From an uncultured Opitutia bacterium (GTDB lineage: Bacteria; Verrucomicrobiota; Verrucomicrobiia; Opitutales; Opitutaceae): a stretch of 64,000 nucleotides of DNA. The stretch lies in NCBI GenBank assembly GCA_903877135.1, contig CAIRCN010000042.1, positions 62,001 to 126,000 on the forward strand, read 5' to 3'. The position numbers and the translations under genes were made by a program. Every line of letters begins with the position of its first letter. The first letter of the stretch is position 1. The notes beneath the pieces were generated by a model that made no database searches, was not told the origin of the DNA, and saw only the letters and a program-made list of their open reading frames with translations. Of the stretch, positions 45,701-52,888 are shown piece by piece.

Positions 45701-46009
45701 CAAATAAACGTCGCTGGTGGTCTCGGGGGCGAAGTCCTTGCCCGTGATGGTCACGGTGTAGGGACCGCCGACGCGGAGACCGGAGAGATTATACTGGCCG
45801 TTGTCGCGGGTGGTGGTGGTGGCGCGGGTGCCGGTGGACTCGAGCACCGCCGTGACGGTGGCGTCGGCTACAGGCTGGCCCTGTTTGTTGGTAACAAAAC
45901 CGCCCAAGGCGGCGGACGTGATGCCCTGGCCAAAGACGGTTGACGTCAAAGCCAGGCACAGGGTCAGCAACCCGGTGAGCAGCAGTTTAACAGTTAATGA
46001 TTTTTGCAT
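42794..46009 (-). CDS. TonB-dependent receptor with N-terminal carboxypeptidase-regulatory domain
   Basis: 1071 residues from ATG 46009, the start of a good signal peptide (LLLTGLLTLCLALTSTVFGQ). A start 24 bases upstream is possible. The frame's longer upstream extension (to 46474) has no domain and overlaps the kinase gene. Order: signal (1-28), a CarboxypepD_reg-like beta domain (about 30-115, GGFVTNKQGQPVADATVTAV), a plug (QNFRFNSFTVDGVQAVDQFG, FGGATGAYLNAVVKSGTNDF), then a large outer-membrane barrel ending in VSRWQAQIGVRVRF with terminal Phe. The type resembles the Oar/OmpA-related receptors used for large substrates or polymers. A weak promoter-like TTGACT (minus strand, 46097-46102) lies about 90 bases upstream of the start. 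It is a single gene ending at the terminator that hosts the intron. Confidence 0.88.
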   Translation of the reverse strand: MQKSLTVKLLLTGLLTLCLALTSTVFGQGITSAALGGFVTNKQGQPVADATVTAVLESTGTRATTTTRDNGQYNLSGLRVGGPYTVTITGKDFAPETTSDVYLDLGAAAVVNATLSTEVVKLEAMSVSASRDAIFGVGKMGTGSSITDRQIETVATVRRNIQDIALLDSRLQMTSLDQGGQLSAQGQNFRFNSFTVDGVQAVDQFGLNSNGFSSLRSPIPLEAIQTLNVELQPYSVRFGGATGAYLNAVVKSGTNDFHGSAYFEKTSTSLRGKNPVTGAHEPFAERTYGFTFGGPLLKDRLFFFLDYDNFERSTVAPQANFIPNAADLAAVIAQSKALGYDPGGLTAGLNISKQKTKIAKVDWNISDKHRASFTYRNNEGQTVAFANYTGATTTSLSNYWYAQPYITKSYAGQFNSQWTPDFRTEATYAYTTYNGSPTNNGTPFPQVQIQGINGTRLDTGAAITNGVIYLGTESSRQLNAINTRETQAKLSGEYSVGDHTITVGAEDIITKYNNAFVQYTDGYYIMPTVAAWQAGTPVTGFTMQKANTGFTINDAVARWEYDAIAYYVQDSWKPNQQLTLLAGLRMDYPKVPQAPPVAAGFSTAGFFTDEGHAVTANNTTNTGNSQIAPRLGFTYEFQTERKTQLRGGLGLFQGKNPAVWISNAYSNAGATGAVGVFTSTGIPGYTFNGNVNTQVPPAGSPPAPAINITDPTFRQPSMWKANLAVDHKLPFGDITFTADYYALQAYQSINYEFLNYALASSGPTTMPDGRIRYAGAPTSGSSGATQGKRRVSAFADVYYLTNSRKGDGNGLTLQLVRPMKDHWSWSAAYTRSTANEVAPVTSSVASSNYTARASFNPNEDVSATSNTQFKDNVVITAAREFEFFKNFKTILAADYRGRTGHVYSWVFYGDANGDGNTFTDLFYVPTGPNDAKVAWASTTERDNFFAFVNSTTLAKYAGSHAPRNSETSPWLQTIDLKVVQQIPIWGNLKGEVYFSMLNFWNLIDHNWGIQDEVPFSYHRAVAGASYNAAGNGGLGQWNYTFNSTTLNTVPVTVNDQPVSRWQAQIGVRVRF

Positions 46010-46196
46010 GGTGTGGTTCAGACTCGGTTGCATTGTTAACGCGCTGGTGTGGGCGCGGTGGGTAATTGCGGCCAAGCAAGACGGACCTTTTTTCCCAGTC
46101 AAGCCCTGAGCCGGCCCAAATCGCACAGTTGCAAAAACGTCACCGCAGCTACTCCCGTGGGCAATATATGCGCAGCCGCCCAACAAACGTAAAAAA

Positions 46197-48008
46197 TCAC
46201 CGCGCGGCGGCCAGACGCGCCGGCAGCAGGAAATAAAACTCCGCGCCTCGCCCCGGTTCGCTCGTGCAAGCGATGCTGCCGCCGTGCGCCACGACAATCT
46301 CTCGCGCAATCGCCAGTCCCAGACCCGCGCCGGATTTTTCCTGATCCGGTGCCCGGTAAAAACGGTCAAACACGCGAGCGATGCTCGCCGCCGGGATGCC
46401 CGGCCCTTCGTCCCGCACCGAAAAACGCACAAACGCCGGCGGCCCGGGCGCCGCGGCCAGCGTGATCGTGCCACCTGGCGGGGAGTATTTCACAGCGTTC
46501 GTCAGCAGGTTGATGAACACGTGCCGGAGCCGCTCGGCATCCACCTCCAACAGCATGCTGTCGAGCCCTTTGGCGAGGCTCATGACAAGCTTTTGTCCCG
46601 CCGGTTCGATGAACGCGCGGGCTTCGCGGGTGATGTCCGCAAGCAACACGTCAACTCGCACCGTGCGTCGTTCCAGCGCGGAGGCGCCGCTCTCCAGCCG
46701 TGCCAGATCGAGCAAACCGTCGAGGATGCGCAGCAAGCGGTCGGCGTCGTCGCGCGCCGACTCGAGCAGCTCGCGCTGGGTGGCGGTCAGACCCTCGAGG
46801 CGTTGTTCGAGCAGGAGGTAAACCGCCATGCGCAGGCTCGTGAGCGGCGTCTTCAATTCGTGGCTCACCGTGCCCACGAGGTTCGTCTTCGCGTCGTCAA
46901 GCAGCCGGAATTTCGTCACGTCCTGCAAAATGACCGCCGCGCCCTTCGACCCGGTGAGCGCGTCGCCGATGGCGAGGATGCGCGGCAGGTAGTGCCGCTC
47001 CTCGTGCGCCAGGCGCACAGAGACGACACGGCCGTAGTCCGTCGGCAGGTAATGCTCGCCGCTCGCGAGCACCGCCGCGAGCGGTCCGGCGAGCGCGGGT
47101 GGAAAGCCGCCGGCAAACTCGGGCAGGTGCGCCAGCGCCGCGGCCGCGGGGTTGCGCACGTCGTGCGCGCCGTCGTGCGCAACCACAAACAGCGGGTCGG
47201 GCGTGGAGGTCAGCGTGGCCTCCATGGTGCGCTGCGTGCGCAGCACTTTCTCCCGCGTCGCCTCGCGGTAGGCGCGCAATTTAGCCGCCATGGTGTTGAA
47301 CGCACGGGCGAGCTGGCCAAGTTCGTCGCGAGAAAGCTCCGGCACGTGCCGGTCCAGGTCGCCGTCGCCCAGCGCCGTGGCGGAAGCAGTGAGCGCGCGG
47401 ATGGGTCGCAGCAGCGCGGCCGCCAGCCACCACGCGACCAGAAGCGACAGCAATACCGCGCTGGCAATGGCGGCGAGGAGCACGCGTTCGGTGGTGGCAG
47501 CCAGTTGCTCGGCGCGCGCCGCGGTCTGCTGCGCGGCGGCAGCGTCGCGGCGTGTGAGATTTTCGATGGCGTCGAACACGCGATAGAGTGCGGTGGCGTC
47601 CTGCTTCGTGTCTTCCAGCGAGCCGGCACCACCACCCCGCAGGAAACGCCCGGCGCTTTCGGAATATTGTTGGAACGCCTGATCGAGCGCTGTGACCGGC
47701 GCGGCCCGCGACGAGCCCGCGGACGAGGCCGATTGTCCCATGAGCGCGGTGGTGAAGGCCGCCCGCTCGGTGTCGAACTCACGGCGGGCGGCCAGCGGGT
47801 CTCCGCGCTGCGTCTCCGCCAGCGCAGTGTTCATGCGCGTGGCCGAGGCCCGCATCTGCTGGAGGGCGAAGATCGCGCGATAATTGCCGACGAGGTCGCG
47901 AGAGAGCGAGCCGGCGAGTTCGCGGCTCACCCGAATGGCATAGATGCCAGTGCCGATCAGAATGAGCAGCAACGGCAGCAGGCCGAGGTAGAGGCGGGTG
48001 CGGAGCAT
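46197..48008 (-). CDS. Membrane sensor histidine kinase
   Basis: 603 residues. Two membrane spans (about 7-27 and 177-200) enclose a 150-residue, mostly helical periplasmic sensing domain. HAMP linker at 198-250 (RPIRALTASATALGDGDLDR), a PAS-like segment (255-365, DPLFVVAHDG to VILQDVTKFRLL), then HisKA with phosphoacceptor His383 in VSHELKTPLTSLR and HATPase_c with FINLLTNAVKYSPPGGT (N box), DEGPGIPAASIARVFDRFYR and GAGLGLAIAREIVVAHGG. The arrangement is that of NtrY/KinB-like kinases. It lies 30 bases downstream of its response-regulator partner on the same strand. The signal is unknown. Confidence 0.92.
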   Translation of the reverse strand: MLRTRLYLGLLPLLLILIGTGIYAIRVSRELAGSLSRDLVGNYRAIFALQQMRASATRMNTALAETQRGDPLAARREFDTERAAFTTALMGQSASSAGSSRAAPVTALDQAFQQYSESAGRFLRGGGAGSLEDTKQDATALYRVFDAIENLTRRDAAAAQQTAARAEQLAATTERVLLAAIASAVLLSLLVAWWLAAALLRPIRALTASATALGDGDLDRHVPELSRDELGQLARAFNTMAAKLRAYREATREKVLRTQRTMEATLTSTPDPLFVVAHDGAHDVRNPAAAALAHLPEFAGGFPPALAGPLAAVLASGEHYLPTDYGRVVSVRLAHEERHYLPRILAIGDALTGSKGAAVILQDVTKFRLLDDAKTNLVGTVSHELKTPLTSLRMAVYLLLEQRLEGLTATQRELLESARDDADRLLRILDGLLDLARLESGASALERRTVRVDVLLADITREARAFIEPAGQKLVMSLAKGLDSMLLEVDAERLRHVFINLLTNAVKYSPPGGTITLAAAPGPPAFVRFSVRDEGPGIPAASIARVFDRFYRAPDQEKSGAGLGLAIAREIVVAHGGSIACTSEPGRGAEFYFLLPARLAAAR

Positions 48009-48038
48009 GGGTGGGAGGCGGGGTTCGGCGACCCCGCC

Positions 48039-49373
48039 CTACAGGAGGCCCAGCTTCTGACGCTTGCGATACAGCGTGGCGGGATCGATGCCGAGCGTGC
48101 GTGCGGCGTCGTCGAGGCTGCGCGAAATCGCGAGGATGCGCCGGAGGTGCTCGGCCTCGAGCGCATCGAGTGTCACGCGCGCGCCGACTGCGACCGTGGG
48201 ATCGGCGGGCGCGGCGAACTGTTCGGGCAGATCGGCGAGCTCGATCGTCTCGCCCGTGGCGAGAATGGCGGCGCGCTCGACGACGTTGCGCAGCTCACGC
48301 AGATTGCCCGGCCAGCGGTAACCGGCAAACGCGCCGAGCACTGCGGGCGTGAAGGCGGCAATTTTCTTACCGAGACGCGCGGCGAAAAACCGCCGGTAAT
48401 TTTCGGCAATGCGCGCCAGATCGGCGGGCCGCTCATGGAGGCCCGGCAGGGTGACGCTGATGACGTTGAGTCGGTAGAAAAGATCCTCGCGGAACCGGCC
48501 GGCCTTCACTTCGTCGGCGAGCGGGCGGTTGGTCGCGGCGATGACGCGCACGTTGGCGCGGCGGGGCTTCGGGTCGCCGATGCGCTCGTATTCGCGCTCC
48601 TGCAGGAGGCGTAGGAGCTTCGGCTGGATTTCGAGGGGCAGTTCGCCGATCTCGTCGAGGAAGAGAGTGCCGCCGTCGGCGGCGGCAACTTTCCCAAACG
48701 TGTCGGCCACCGCGCCGGTGAACGAGCCCTTCACATGACCGAAGAGTTCGCTCTCAAGCAGCTCCTTCGACAGGCTCGGGCAGTTGACGGTGACGAACGC
48801 CGCGTCGCGCTGCGCGCTGCGCTGGTGGACCTCGCGCGCCAGCACGCTTTTCCCGGTCCCGCTGGGGCCGAGGAGGAGCATGGTGGCGGGCGTCGCGGCG
48901 GCTTTGAACGCGATTTGCAGGGCGCGCTGCACCGCAGGCTCCGCCGACTCGAGATCGATGGCGGGAGCTTCGTTGGCCAACTGGGTTTCGAGCGTGTGGA
49001 CGCGCGATTCGAGGGCGCGGTTCTTCTCAAGCTTGGCCAGGACCGTGCGGATTTGGTCGGGCGTAAACGGCTTCGGCATGAAGTCCGTTGCGCCGCGGCG
49101 CATCGCCTCGACCGCGGTGGCGATGTTGGCGTAAGCGGTGAACAGCACAACGGCGAGCGAAGGCTGGACCTTGAGCAGGCGGCCCAGCACCTCGAGGCCG
49201 TCCTCGCTGCCGAGCTTCACGTCGAGGAAGCAGACCTCGAAGATTTCCTCGTCGAGCAGCTTGAGGGCACGCGGGCCGTTGGGGGCCTCGACCGCCGTGT
49301 GACCGGTGGTCTCGACCGCGAGTCGGGTGGTCTTGCGGATACCGGGGTCGTCGTCAACGATGAGAACGCGCAT
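48039..49373 (-). CDS. Sigma-54-dependent response regulator (NtrC family)
   Basis: 444 residues from ATG 49373 (MRVLIVDDDPGIRKT); the frame is open 30 codons further upstream. Receiver domain 1-115 with acidic cluster DDD at 7-9 and phosphoacceptor Asp51 (FLDVKLG). AAA+ domain: Walker A GPSGTGKS (169-176), sigma-54-contact loop GSFTGA (216-221), Walker B TLFLDE (236-241), and R-finger region FREDLFYRLNVISVTLPGLH. A Fis-type helix-turn-helix ends the protein (LDDAARTLGIDPATLYRKRQ). The contact loop is GSFTGA in place of the usual GAFTGA, a change known in some sigma-54-independent family members, so its activation of sigma-54 should be checked. It forms a two-gene operon with the kinase. Confidence 0.93.
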   Translation of the reverse strand: MRVLIVDDDPGIRKTTRLAVETTGHTAVEAPNGPRALKLLDEEIFEVCFLDVKLGSEDGLEVLGRLLKVQPSLAVVLFTAYANIATAVEAMRRGATDFMPKPFTPDQIRTVLAKLEKNRALESRVHTLETQLANEAPAIDLESAEPAVQRALQIAFKAAATPATMLLLGPSGTGKSVLAREVHQRSAQRDAAFVTVNCPSLSKELLESELFGHVKGSFTGAVADTFGKVAAADGGTLFLDEIGELPLEIQPKLLRLLQEREYERIGDPKPRRANVRVIAATNRPLADEVKAGRFREDLFYRLNVISVTLPGLHERPADLARIAENYRRFFAARLGKKIAAFTPAVLGAFAGYRWPGNLRELRNVVERAAILATGETIELADLPEQFAAPADPTVAVGARVTLDALEAEHLRRILAISRSLDDAARTLGIDPATLYRKRQKLGLL

Positions 49374-49420
49374 GGGAGGGAGTGTGTTTCGCACGAGGCG
49401 CAGGCCAATGCCAAAAACAA

Positions 49421-49449
49421 GGCGGGGCTGCCTTGCAGACAACCCCGCC
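49421..49449. promoter_or_regulatory. Hairpin in the leader of the response-regulator gene
   Basis: GGCGGGG at 49421-49427 and CCCCGCC at 49443-49449 form a seven-base-pair stem around a 15-base loop. It lies about 50 bases upstream of the response-regulator ATG (49373), so it would be in the transcript leader. There is no T-run behind it, making a simple terminator less likely than a structural or regulatory element. Confidence 0.4.
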
Positions 49450-49470
49450 AGGTCCAGCTTCAACTAACTA

Positions 49471-49493
49471 TCCTGCGGACATAATCCGCAGGA
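49471..49493. promoter_or_regulatory. Perfect 9-base inverted repeat upstream of the two-component operon
   Basis: TCCTGCGGA at 49471-49479 and TCCGCAGGA at 49485-49493 are exact reverse complements with a five-base spacer CATAA. The site is about 100 bases upstream of the response-regulator start (49373). Dyads of this size and distance are typical operators or enhancer-type sites for NtrC-family regulators, so autoregulation is a reasonable guess. It could also be an RNA hairpin. Confidence 0.45.
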
Positions 49494-49549
49494 AGCGTAT
49501 GATTAGACCAAGGAGAAAAAATGGTGTTCCACCCCAGTCGCGGAAGATT

Positions 49550-49669
49550 TCAGAGATCGCCGTCACGAATCCGGACGGACTCGGCGGCGTCACTGGCTTG
49601 ATGGTCAGCCTTCACGAGCAGACTGAGCAGGGCGGAGAGGAGAAGGAAGCAGAGGATTGAAGTGGTCAT
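49550..49669 (-). CDS. Possible 39-residue membrane microprotein
   Basis: MTTSILCFLLLSALLSLLVK is followed by a hydrophilic 19-residue tail (ADHQASDAAESVRIRDGDL). It has one predicted membrane span and a short soluble end, and stands directly upstream of the two-component operon on the same strand (176 bases). There is no clear ribosome-binding site. It may be a genuine small protein or chance. Confidence 0.3.
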   Translation of the reverse strand: MTTSILCFLLLSALLSLLVKADHQASDAAESVRIRDGDL

Positions 49670-49681
49670 GCCATGGTGATC

Positions 49682-49696
49682 GCCCGAACCATGCCA
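49682..49696 (-). promoter_or_regulatory. Second possible sigma-54-like -24/-12 element
   Basis: On the minus strand TGGCATGGTTCGGGC fits GG-N10-GC and the TGGCA-x-G half; the -12 half is weak (GGGC in place of TTGC). It would start transcription just before the putative 39-residue ORF and about 300 bases upstream of the sigma-54-type regulator gene. See the 1431-1446 match. The quality is near what chance gives in GC-rich DNA. Confidence 0.2.
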
Positions 49697-49904
49697 AACC
49701 TCGCCGACCGCTGGGAACCCGCTGGCGCGCATCGCCTTAATTTTCCCTACTCCGGCCTGACCGCCACCCGCTTTCCTGCGACCGTGCAATATGCCCGGTC
49801 CACGCCACTCCCCCGCTGGCAATTTGCCCGATTTTCCCAGCCACAGATTCTTTTGTCGAAACCGCTCGGAAAACCCTCTAGCCCTCGTGTCACTCGCACC
49901 CCTC

Positions 49905-51134
49905 ATGCCTTCTACCCTACCCCTCGCACCCTCGCCCGTCGGCTCTTCCACCTCCCATCCGGCCCGAATGAGCGACCTCGAAATCAAGGATGCGCAGCTG
50001 ATTTTCGAAACCGTCTGGCGGGATATCGAAGCCCGTTTTGGCCGGGAAAGCCTGCGCTTCCCCAAGGAAATCATTCTCCTCGGCGGCGCGCCCGGCGCCG
50101 GCAAGGGCACCAACACCGACTTCATCACCAAGACCCGCGGTCTCACCTGCCCGCCCATCGTCATCAGCGCCCTGCTCGACTCGCCCGACGCAAAACGCCT
50201 CAAGGACGCCGGCAACATGGTTGGCGACCGTGAGGTCGTCGGACTCCTGCTGCGCGAGCTGATGGAGCCCGCCTACCGCGACGGCGTCATCCTCGACGGT
50301 TTCCCGCGCACCAACGTGCAGGTCGAGTGCCTGAAGCTCCTCGTGGACAAGATGCAGGAACTGCGCCGCGAGTTCTATAACACGCCGCTCGGCATCCATT
50401 TTCGCCAGCCGACCATCCACATCATGGTGCTGTTTGTGGACGAGCGGGAGTCGATCGCGCGCCAGTTGAAACGCGGACGCGAGACTCTGGCTCACAACGA
50501 GGAGGTCCAGCGCACGGGCATCGGTCAGATGCTGGAGGATCGCGCGACCGACCACGACGAGGCGCTCGCCCAGCGCCGCTACCGGGTCTTCAAGGAGCAG
50601 ACGTGGGAAGCCCTGCAGTCGCTGAAGGAAATTTTCCACTACCATTTCATCAATGCTCAGGGCACTCTCGCGGAGGTCGAGCAAAACATCCTGCACGAGC
50701 TCGACTACCAGAGCACCCTCGAACTCGACCCGCGCACCGTGGACCGGATGCGGCATCTGCCAGTCGCGAGCGAGATCATCGTGCACGCCCGGCAGGAACT
50801 GGTGAAACGGCTCGACGGCTACGAATTCGGCCAGCCGGAGTTGTTTGCCCAAGTCGTCGCGTTCATCTCACGCAAGATGATGCCAATCGTGCGGCGCCAC
50901 GCGATTTCCGGCGCAGCGCACATCAACACCGAGGACCCGCTCCTCGACAACCCGGCAGCGCTAGCGATGTTGATTGACGTGTTTTCCGAGCGCGGCTTCC
51001 ACGCGGTGGTGGACCTCCACCGGATCGACGTGCCGGAGCGCGTCGACCTCGCGACGGGGTTGATTGTCTGCCGGATGAAGAAAGTTTACCGCATCCAAAT
51101 CAGATTCCAGGGCTCAGAAATCCGGCGGGGCTGA
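49905..51134 (+). CDS. Adenylate-kinase-like nucleoside monophosphate kinase with C-terminal extension
   Basis: 409 residues from ATG 49905; ATG 49968 (MSDLEIKDAQLIFETVWRD) is the alternative and begins the folded part. The P-loop GGAPGAGKGTNTDFI and the NMP-binding wording GVILDGFPRTNVQVECL mark the adenylate-kinase superfamily, but the lid segment is unusual (FVDERESIARQLKRGRETLA, with no zinc cysteines). About 150 extra residues follow the kinase core (from LDPRTVDRMRHLP), of which SRKMMPIVRRHAISGAAHIN is the most conserved-looking, giving twice the usual adenylate-kinase length. The extra domain's role is unknown. No neighbour suggests a pathway; it stands alone between a two-component system and a small membrane protein. 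Confidence 0.82.
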   Translation: MPSTLPLAPSPVGSSTSHPARMSDLEIKDAQLIFETVWRDIEARFGRESLRFPKEIILLGGAPGAGKGTNTDFITKTRGLTCPPIVISALLDSPDAKRLKDAGNMVGDREVVGLLLRELMEPAYRDGVILDGFPRTNVQVECLKLLVDKMQELRREFYNTPLGIHFRQPTIHIMVLFVDERESIARQLKRGRETLAHNEEVQRTGIGQMLEDRATDHDEALAQRRYRVFKEQTWEALQSLKEIFHYHFINAQGTLAEVEQNILHELDYQSTLELDPRTVDRMRHLPVASEIIVHARQELVKRLDGYEFGQPELFAQVVAFISRKMMPIVRRHAISGAAHINTEDPLLDNPAALAMLIDVFSERGFHAVVDLHRIDVPERVDLATGLIVCRMKKVYRIQIRFQGSEIRRG

Positions 51135-51242
51135 GTCCGCTCCGGCCGGAAAATGCGGCTTGCCGCCACGCGCGGCGGAGTCTAGGCAAAATTGTATTCC
51201 GGTTCCGCCGGAATTTCGGTCCAACTCAAACCCCAAATCCCC

Positions 51243-51578
51243 ATGCAATACCTGATCACATTCGCCATTGTTGCTCTCATCATCGTCAGTTTGTGGAAAA
51301 TCTACACCAAGGCCGGCCAGCCCGGATGGGCCGCGATCATCCCGATATACAACGTCTTGATTCTCCTGAAGATCATCGGTCGCCCATGGTGGTGGCTGCT
51401 GCTGCTCTTCATTCCGATAGCCAACATCGTGGTTGCCTGCATGCTCGCGGTTGGCTTGGCCAAGACCTTCGGCAAGGGCGTGGGTTTCGCTGTCGGGATG
51501 GTGCTGCTGGGGATTATTTTCTATCCCATCCTCGCATTCGGCAGCGCAACCTACACCGCGCCGGCCGCCCAGGCCTGA
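51243..51578 (+). CDS. Small integral membrane protein (DUF5684-like)
   Basis: 111 residues from ATG 51243; the frame opens at 51192 but the membrane sequence starts at MQYLITFAIVALIIVSLWKI. Three to four hydrophobic segments are separated by the DUF5684-type motif KAGQPGWAAIIPIYNVLILL and a KIIGRPWWWLLLLFIP segment. The GFAVGMVLLGIIFYPILAF part is the last span. The family is often found beside or fused to signal peptidase, but nothing of that sort is seen here. A good terminator follows 24 bases after the stop. The function is unknown. Confidence 0.8.
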   Translation: MQYLITFAIVALIIVSLWKIYTKAGQPGWAAIIPIYNVLILLKIIGRPWWWLLLLFIPIANIVVACMLAVGLAKTFGKGVGFAVGMVLLGIIFYPILAFGSATYTAPAAQA

Positions 51579-51601
51579 GCCAGCCTGAAGAGAGTTTTCC
51601 C

Positions 51602-51638
51602 AAGCCGCGTCGCACGCAATGTGCCGCGCGGCTTTTTT
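51602..51638 (+). terminator. Rho-independent terminator
   Basis: AAGCCGCG at 51602-51609 pairs with CGCGGCTT at 51627-51634, with inner GCAC/GTGC pairing, followed by further T residues to 51638. It ends the 51243-51578 gene and abuts the stop codon of the convergent permease gene (51637-51639), whose transcription may also be affected. Confidence 0.8.
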
Positions 51639-52875
51639 ATTCGTAGCGCAGCGCCTCGATCGGGTCGAGCGCAGCGGCTTTCCAGGCGGGATAGAAGCCA
51701 AAACCCACGCCGATCCCTGAACACACGATGATACCGATGGCGGCCCAGTCCCACGGGAAAACGATCGACGCCTTCAGCATCATCGCCAAGCCGTTGCCTG
51801 CGATCACGCCGAGCAAGATCCCCGCGATTCCGCCGAGGAGCGAGATCGTCACCGACTCGATGAGGAACTGGATCAGAATGCTGGCCTTGCGCGCGCCAAT
51901 AGATTTGCGGATGCCAATCTCCTTCGTGCGCTCCGTCACGCTCACGAGCATGATGTTCATGATGCCCACACCGGCCGCCAGGAGCGCGATGCCGCTGATG
52001 ACAAACGAGCCCGCCGCCACCACGTCGGCCACCTTGGCGAAGGCGGCGATCATCGAGTCGTTGGAGTAGAGCTCGAAGTCGTTATCGTTCTCGGCCTTCA
52101 GTCCACGCACAATGCGCATGGCGGTGATGGCCTTGTCGATGGTCTCGTTGTAAAGGGTCTGGCTGGGCGCCTGCGTGGCGATGTTGACGGTGAATTTATT
52201 GGCGCCGAAATCGCTCAGAAATCGGGTGATCGGCACGAGGGCGAAGTCATCCTGACTCTGGCCGAACATCGAGCCCTTTTCGGCCAAAATGCCGATCACC
52301 GTGTAGGCGCGGTCGTTCACCTTGATCATCTTGCCGAGGGGTGACTCGGAGGGAAACAGCTTCTTCAAAATATCCTGACCGATGAGCACGACTGGCCGCC
52401 CAAGCTCGACATCCTCGGCAGTGAGGTTGCGCCCGTGGTCGATCGCGAACTGGTTGGCGGTGAGAAAATGTTCGTTGCTACCGACGAAGTTCAGCCCGGG
52501 CGTGGTCTTGCGGTTTTGATAGACGGCCTGCACGGGACCATCCTGATTGAAAACCTTCAGGCATATGACGTCGCTGTGATCCTCCATCAGTCGCTGGTAA
52601 CGCATGGCCTGCGCGAGGGTGATGTTCCGCCGCGAGTCGTATTTGTGGCGGTTGGGCCCGTCACTCTGCATGACGGGAAACTTGCCGAACTGAAACATGT
52701 TCGTCCCCAGAAAGCTCAGGCCGGTCTCGATCGAGCCGCGCAGCGCCGAGACGGTGGTCATCACGCCGATGACGGAGAAGACGCCGATGGTGATGCCGGC
52801 CATGGTGAGGATGGAGCGGAGCTTGTTCACCCCGAGCGAACCGAAGGCCATCCGGAGAATTTCTTTGAGGAGCAT
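51637..52875 (-). CDS. MacB-type ABC transporter permease (second of two)
   Basis: 412 residues from ATG 52875; the frame opens further upstream to 52959, which lies inside the preceding gene. Topology fits MacB/FtsX: one membrane span (VNKLRSILTMAGITIGVFSV, about 20-45), a large periplasmic core (about 50-285, with PVVLIGQDILKKLFPSESPL), then three spans near the C-terminus including IMNIMLVSVTERTKEIGIRK and the conserved YPAWKAAALDPIEALRYE end. There is no fused ATPase domain. It is the last gene of adaptor-ATPase-permease-permease; two distinct permeases imply a heterodimeric membrane unit. Substrate not predictable (lipoprotein, peptide or toxin export are the known roles). Confidence 0.88.
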   Translation of the reverse strand: MLLKEILRMAFGSLGVNKLRSILTMAGITIGVFSVIGVMTTVSALRGSIETGLSFLGTNMFQFGKFPVMQSDGPNRHKYDSRRNITLAQAMRYQRLMEDHSDVICLKVFNQDGPVQAVYQNRKTTPGLNFVGSNEHFLTANQFAIDHGRNLTAEDVELGRPVVLIGQDILKKLFPSESPLGKMIKVNDRAYTVIGILAEKGSMFGQSQDDFALVPITRFLSDFGANKFTVNIATQAPSQTLYNETIDKAITAMRIVRGLKAENDNDFELYSNDSMIAAFAKVADVVAAGSFVISGIALLAAGVGIMNIMLVSVTERTKEIGIRKSIGARKASILIQFLIESVTISLLGGIAGILLGVIAGNGLAMMLKASIVFPWDWAAIGIIVCSGIGVGFGFYPAWKAAALDPIEALRYE

Positions 52876-52888
52876 GGCAGCGGTTGGG

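Noticed and set aside
46284-48614. 776-codon plus-strand frame opposite the kinase and regulator
   Set aside because: Arg/Gly-rich antisense translation; both minus-strand genes have complete catalytic motifs.
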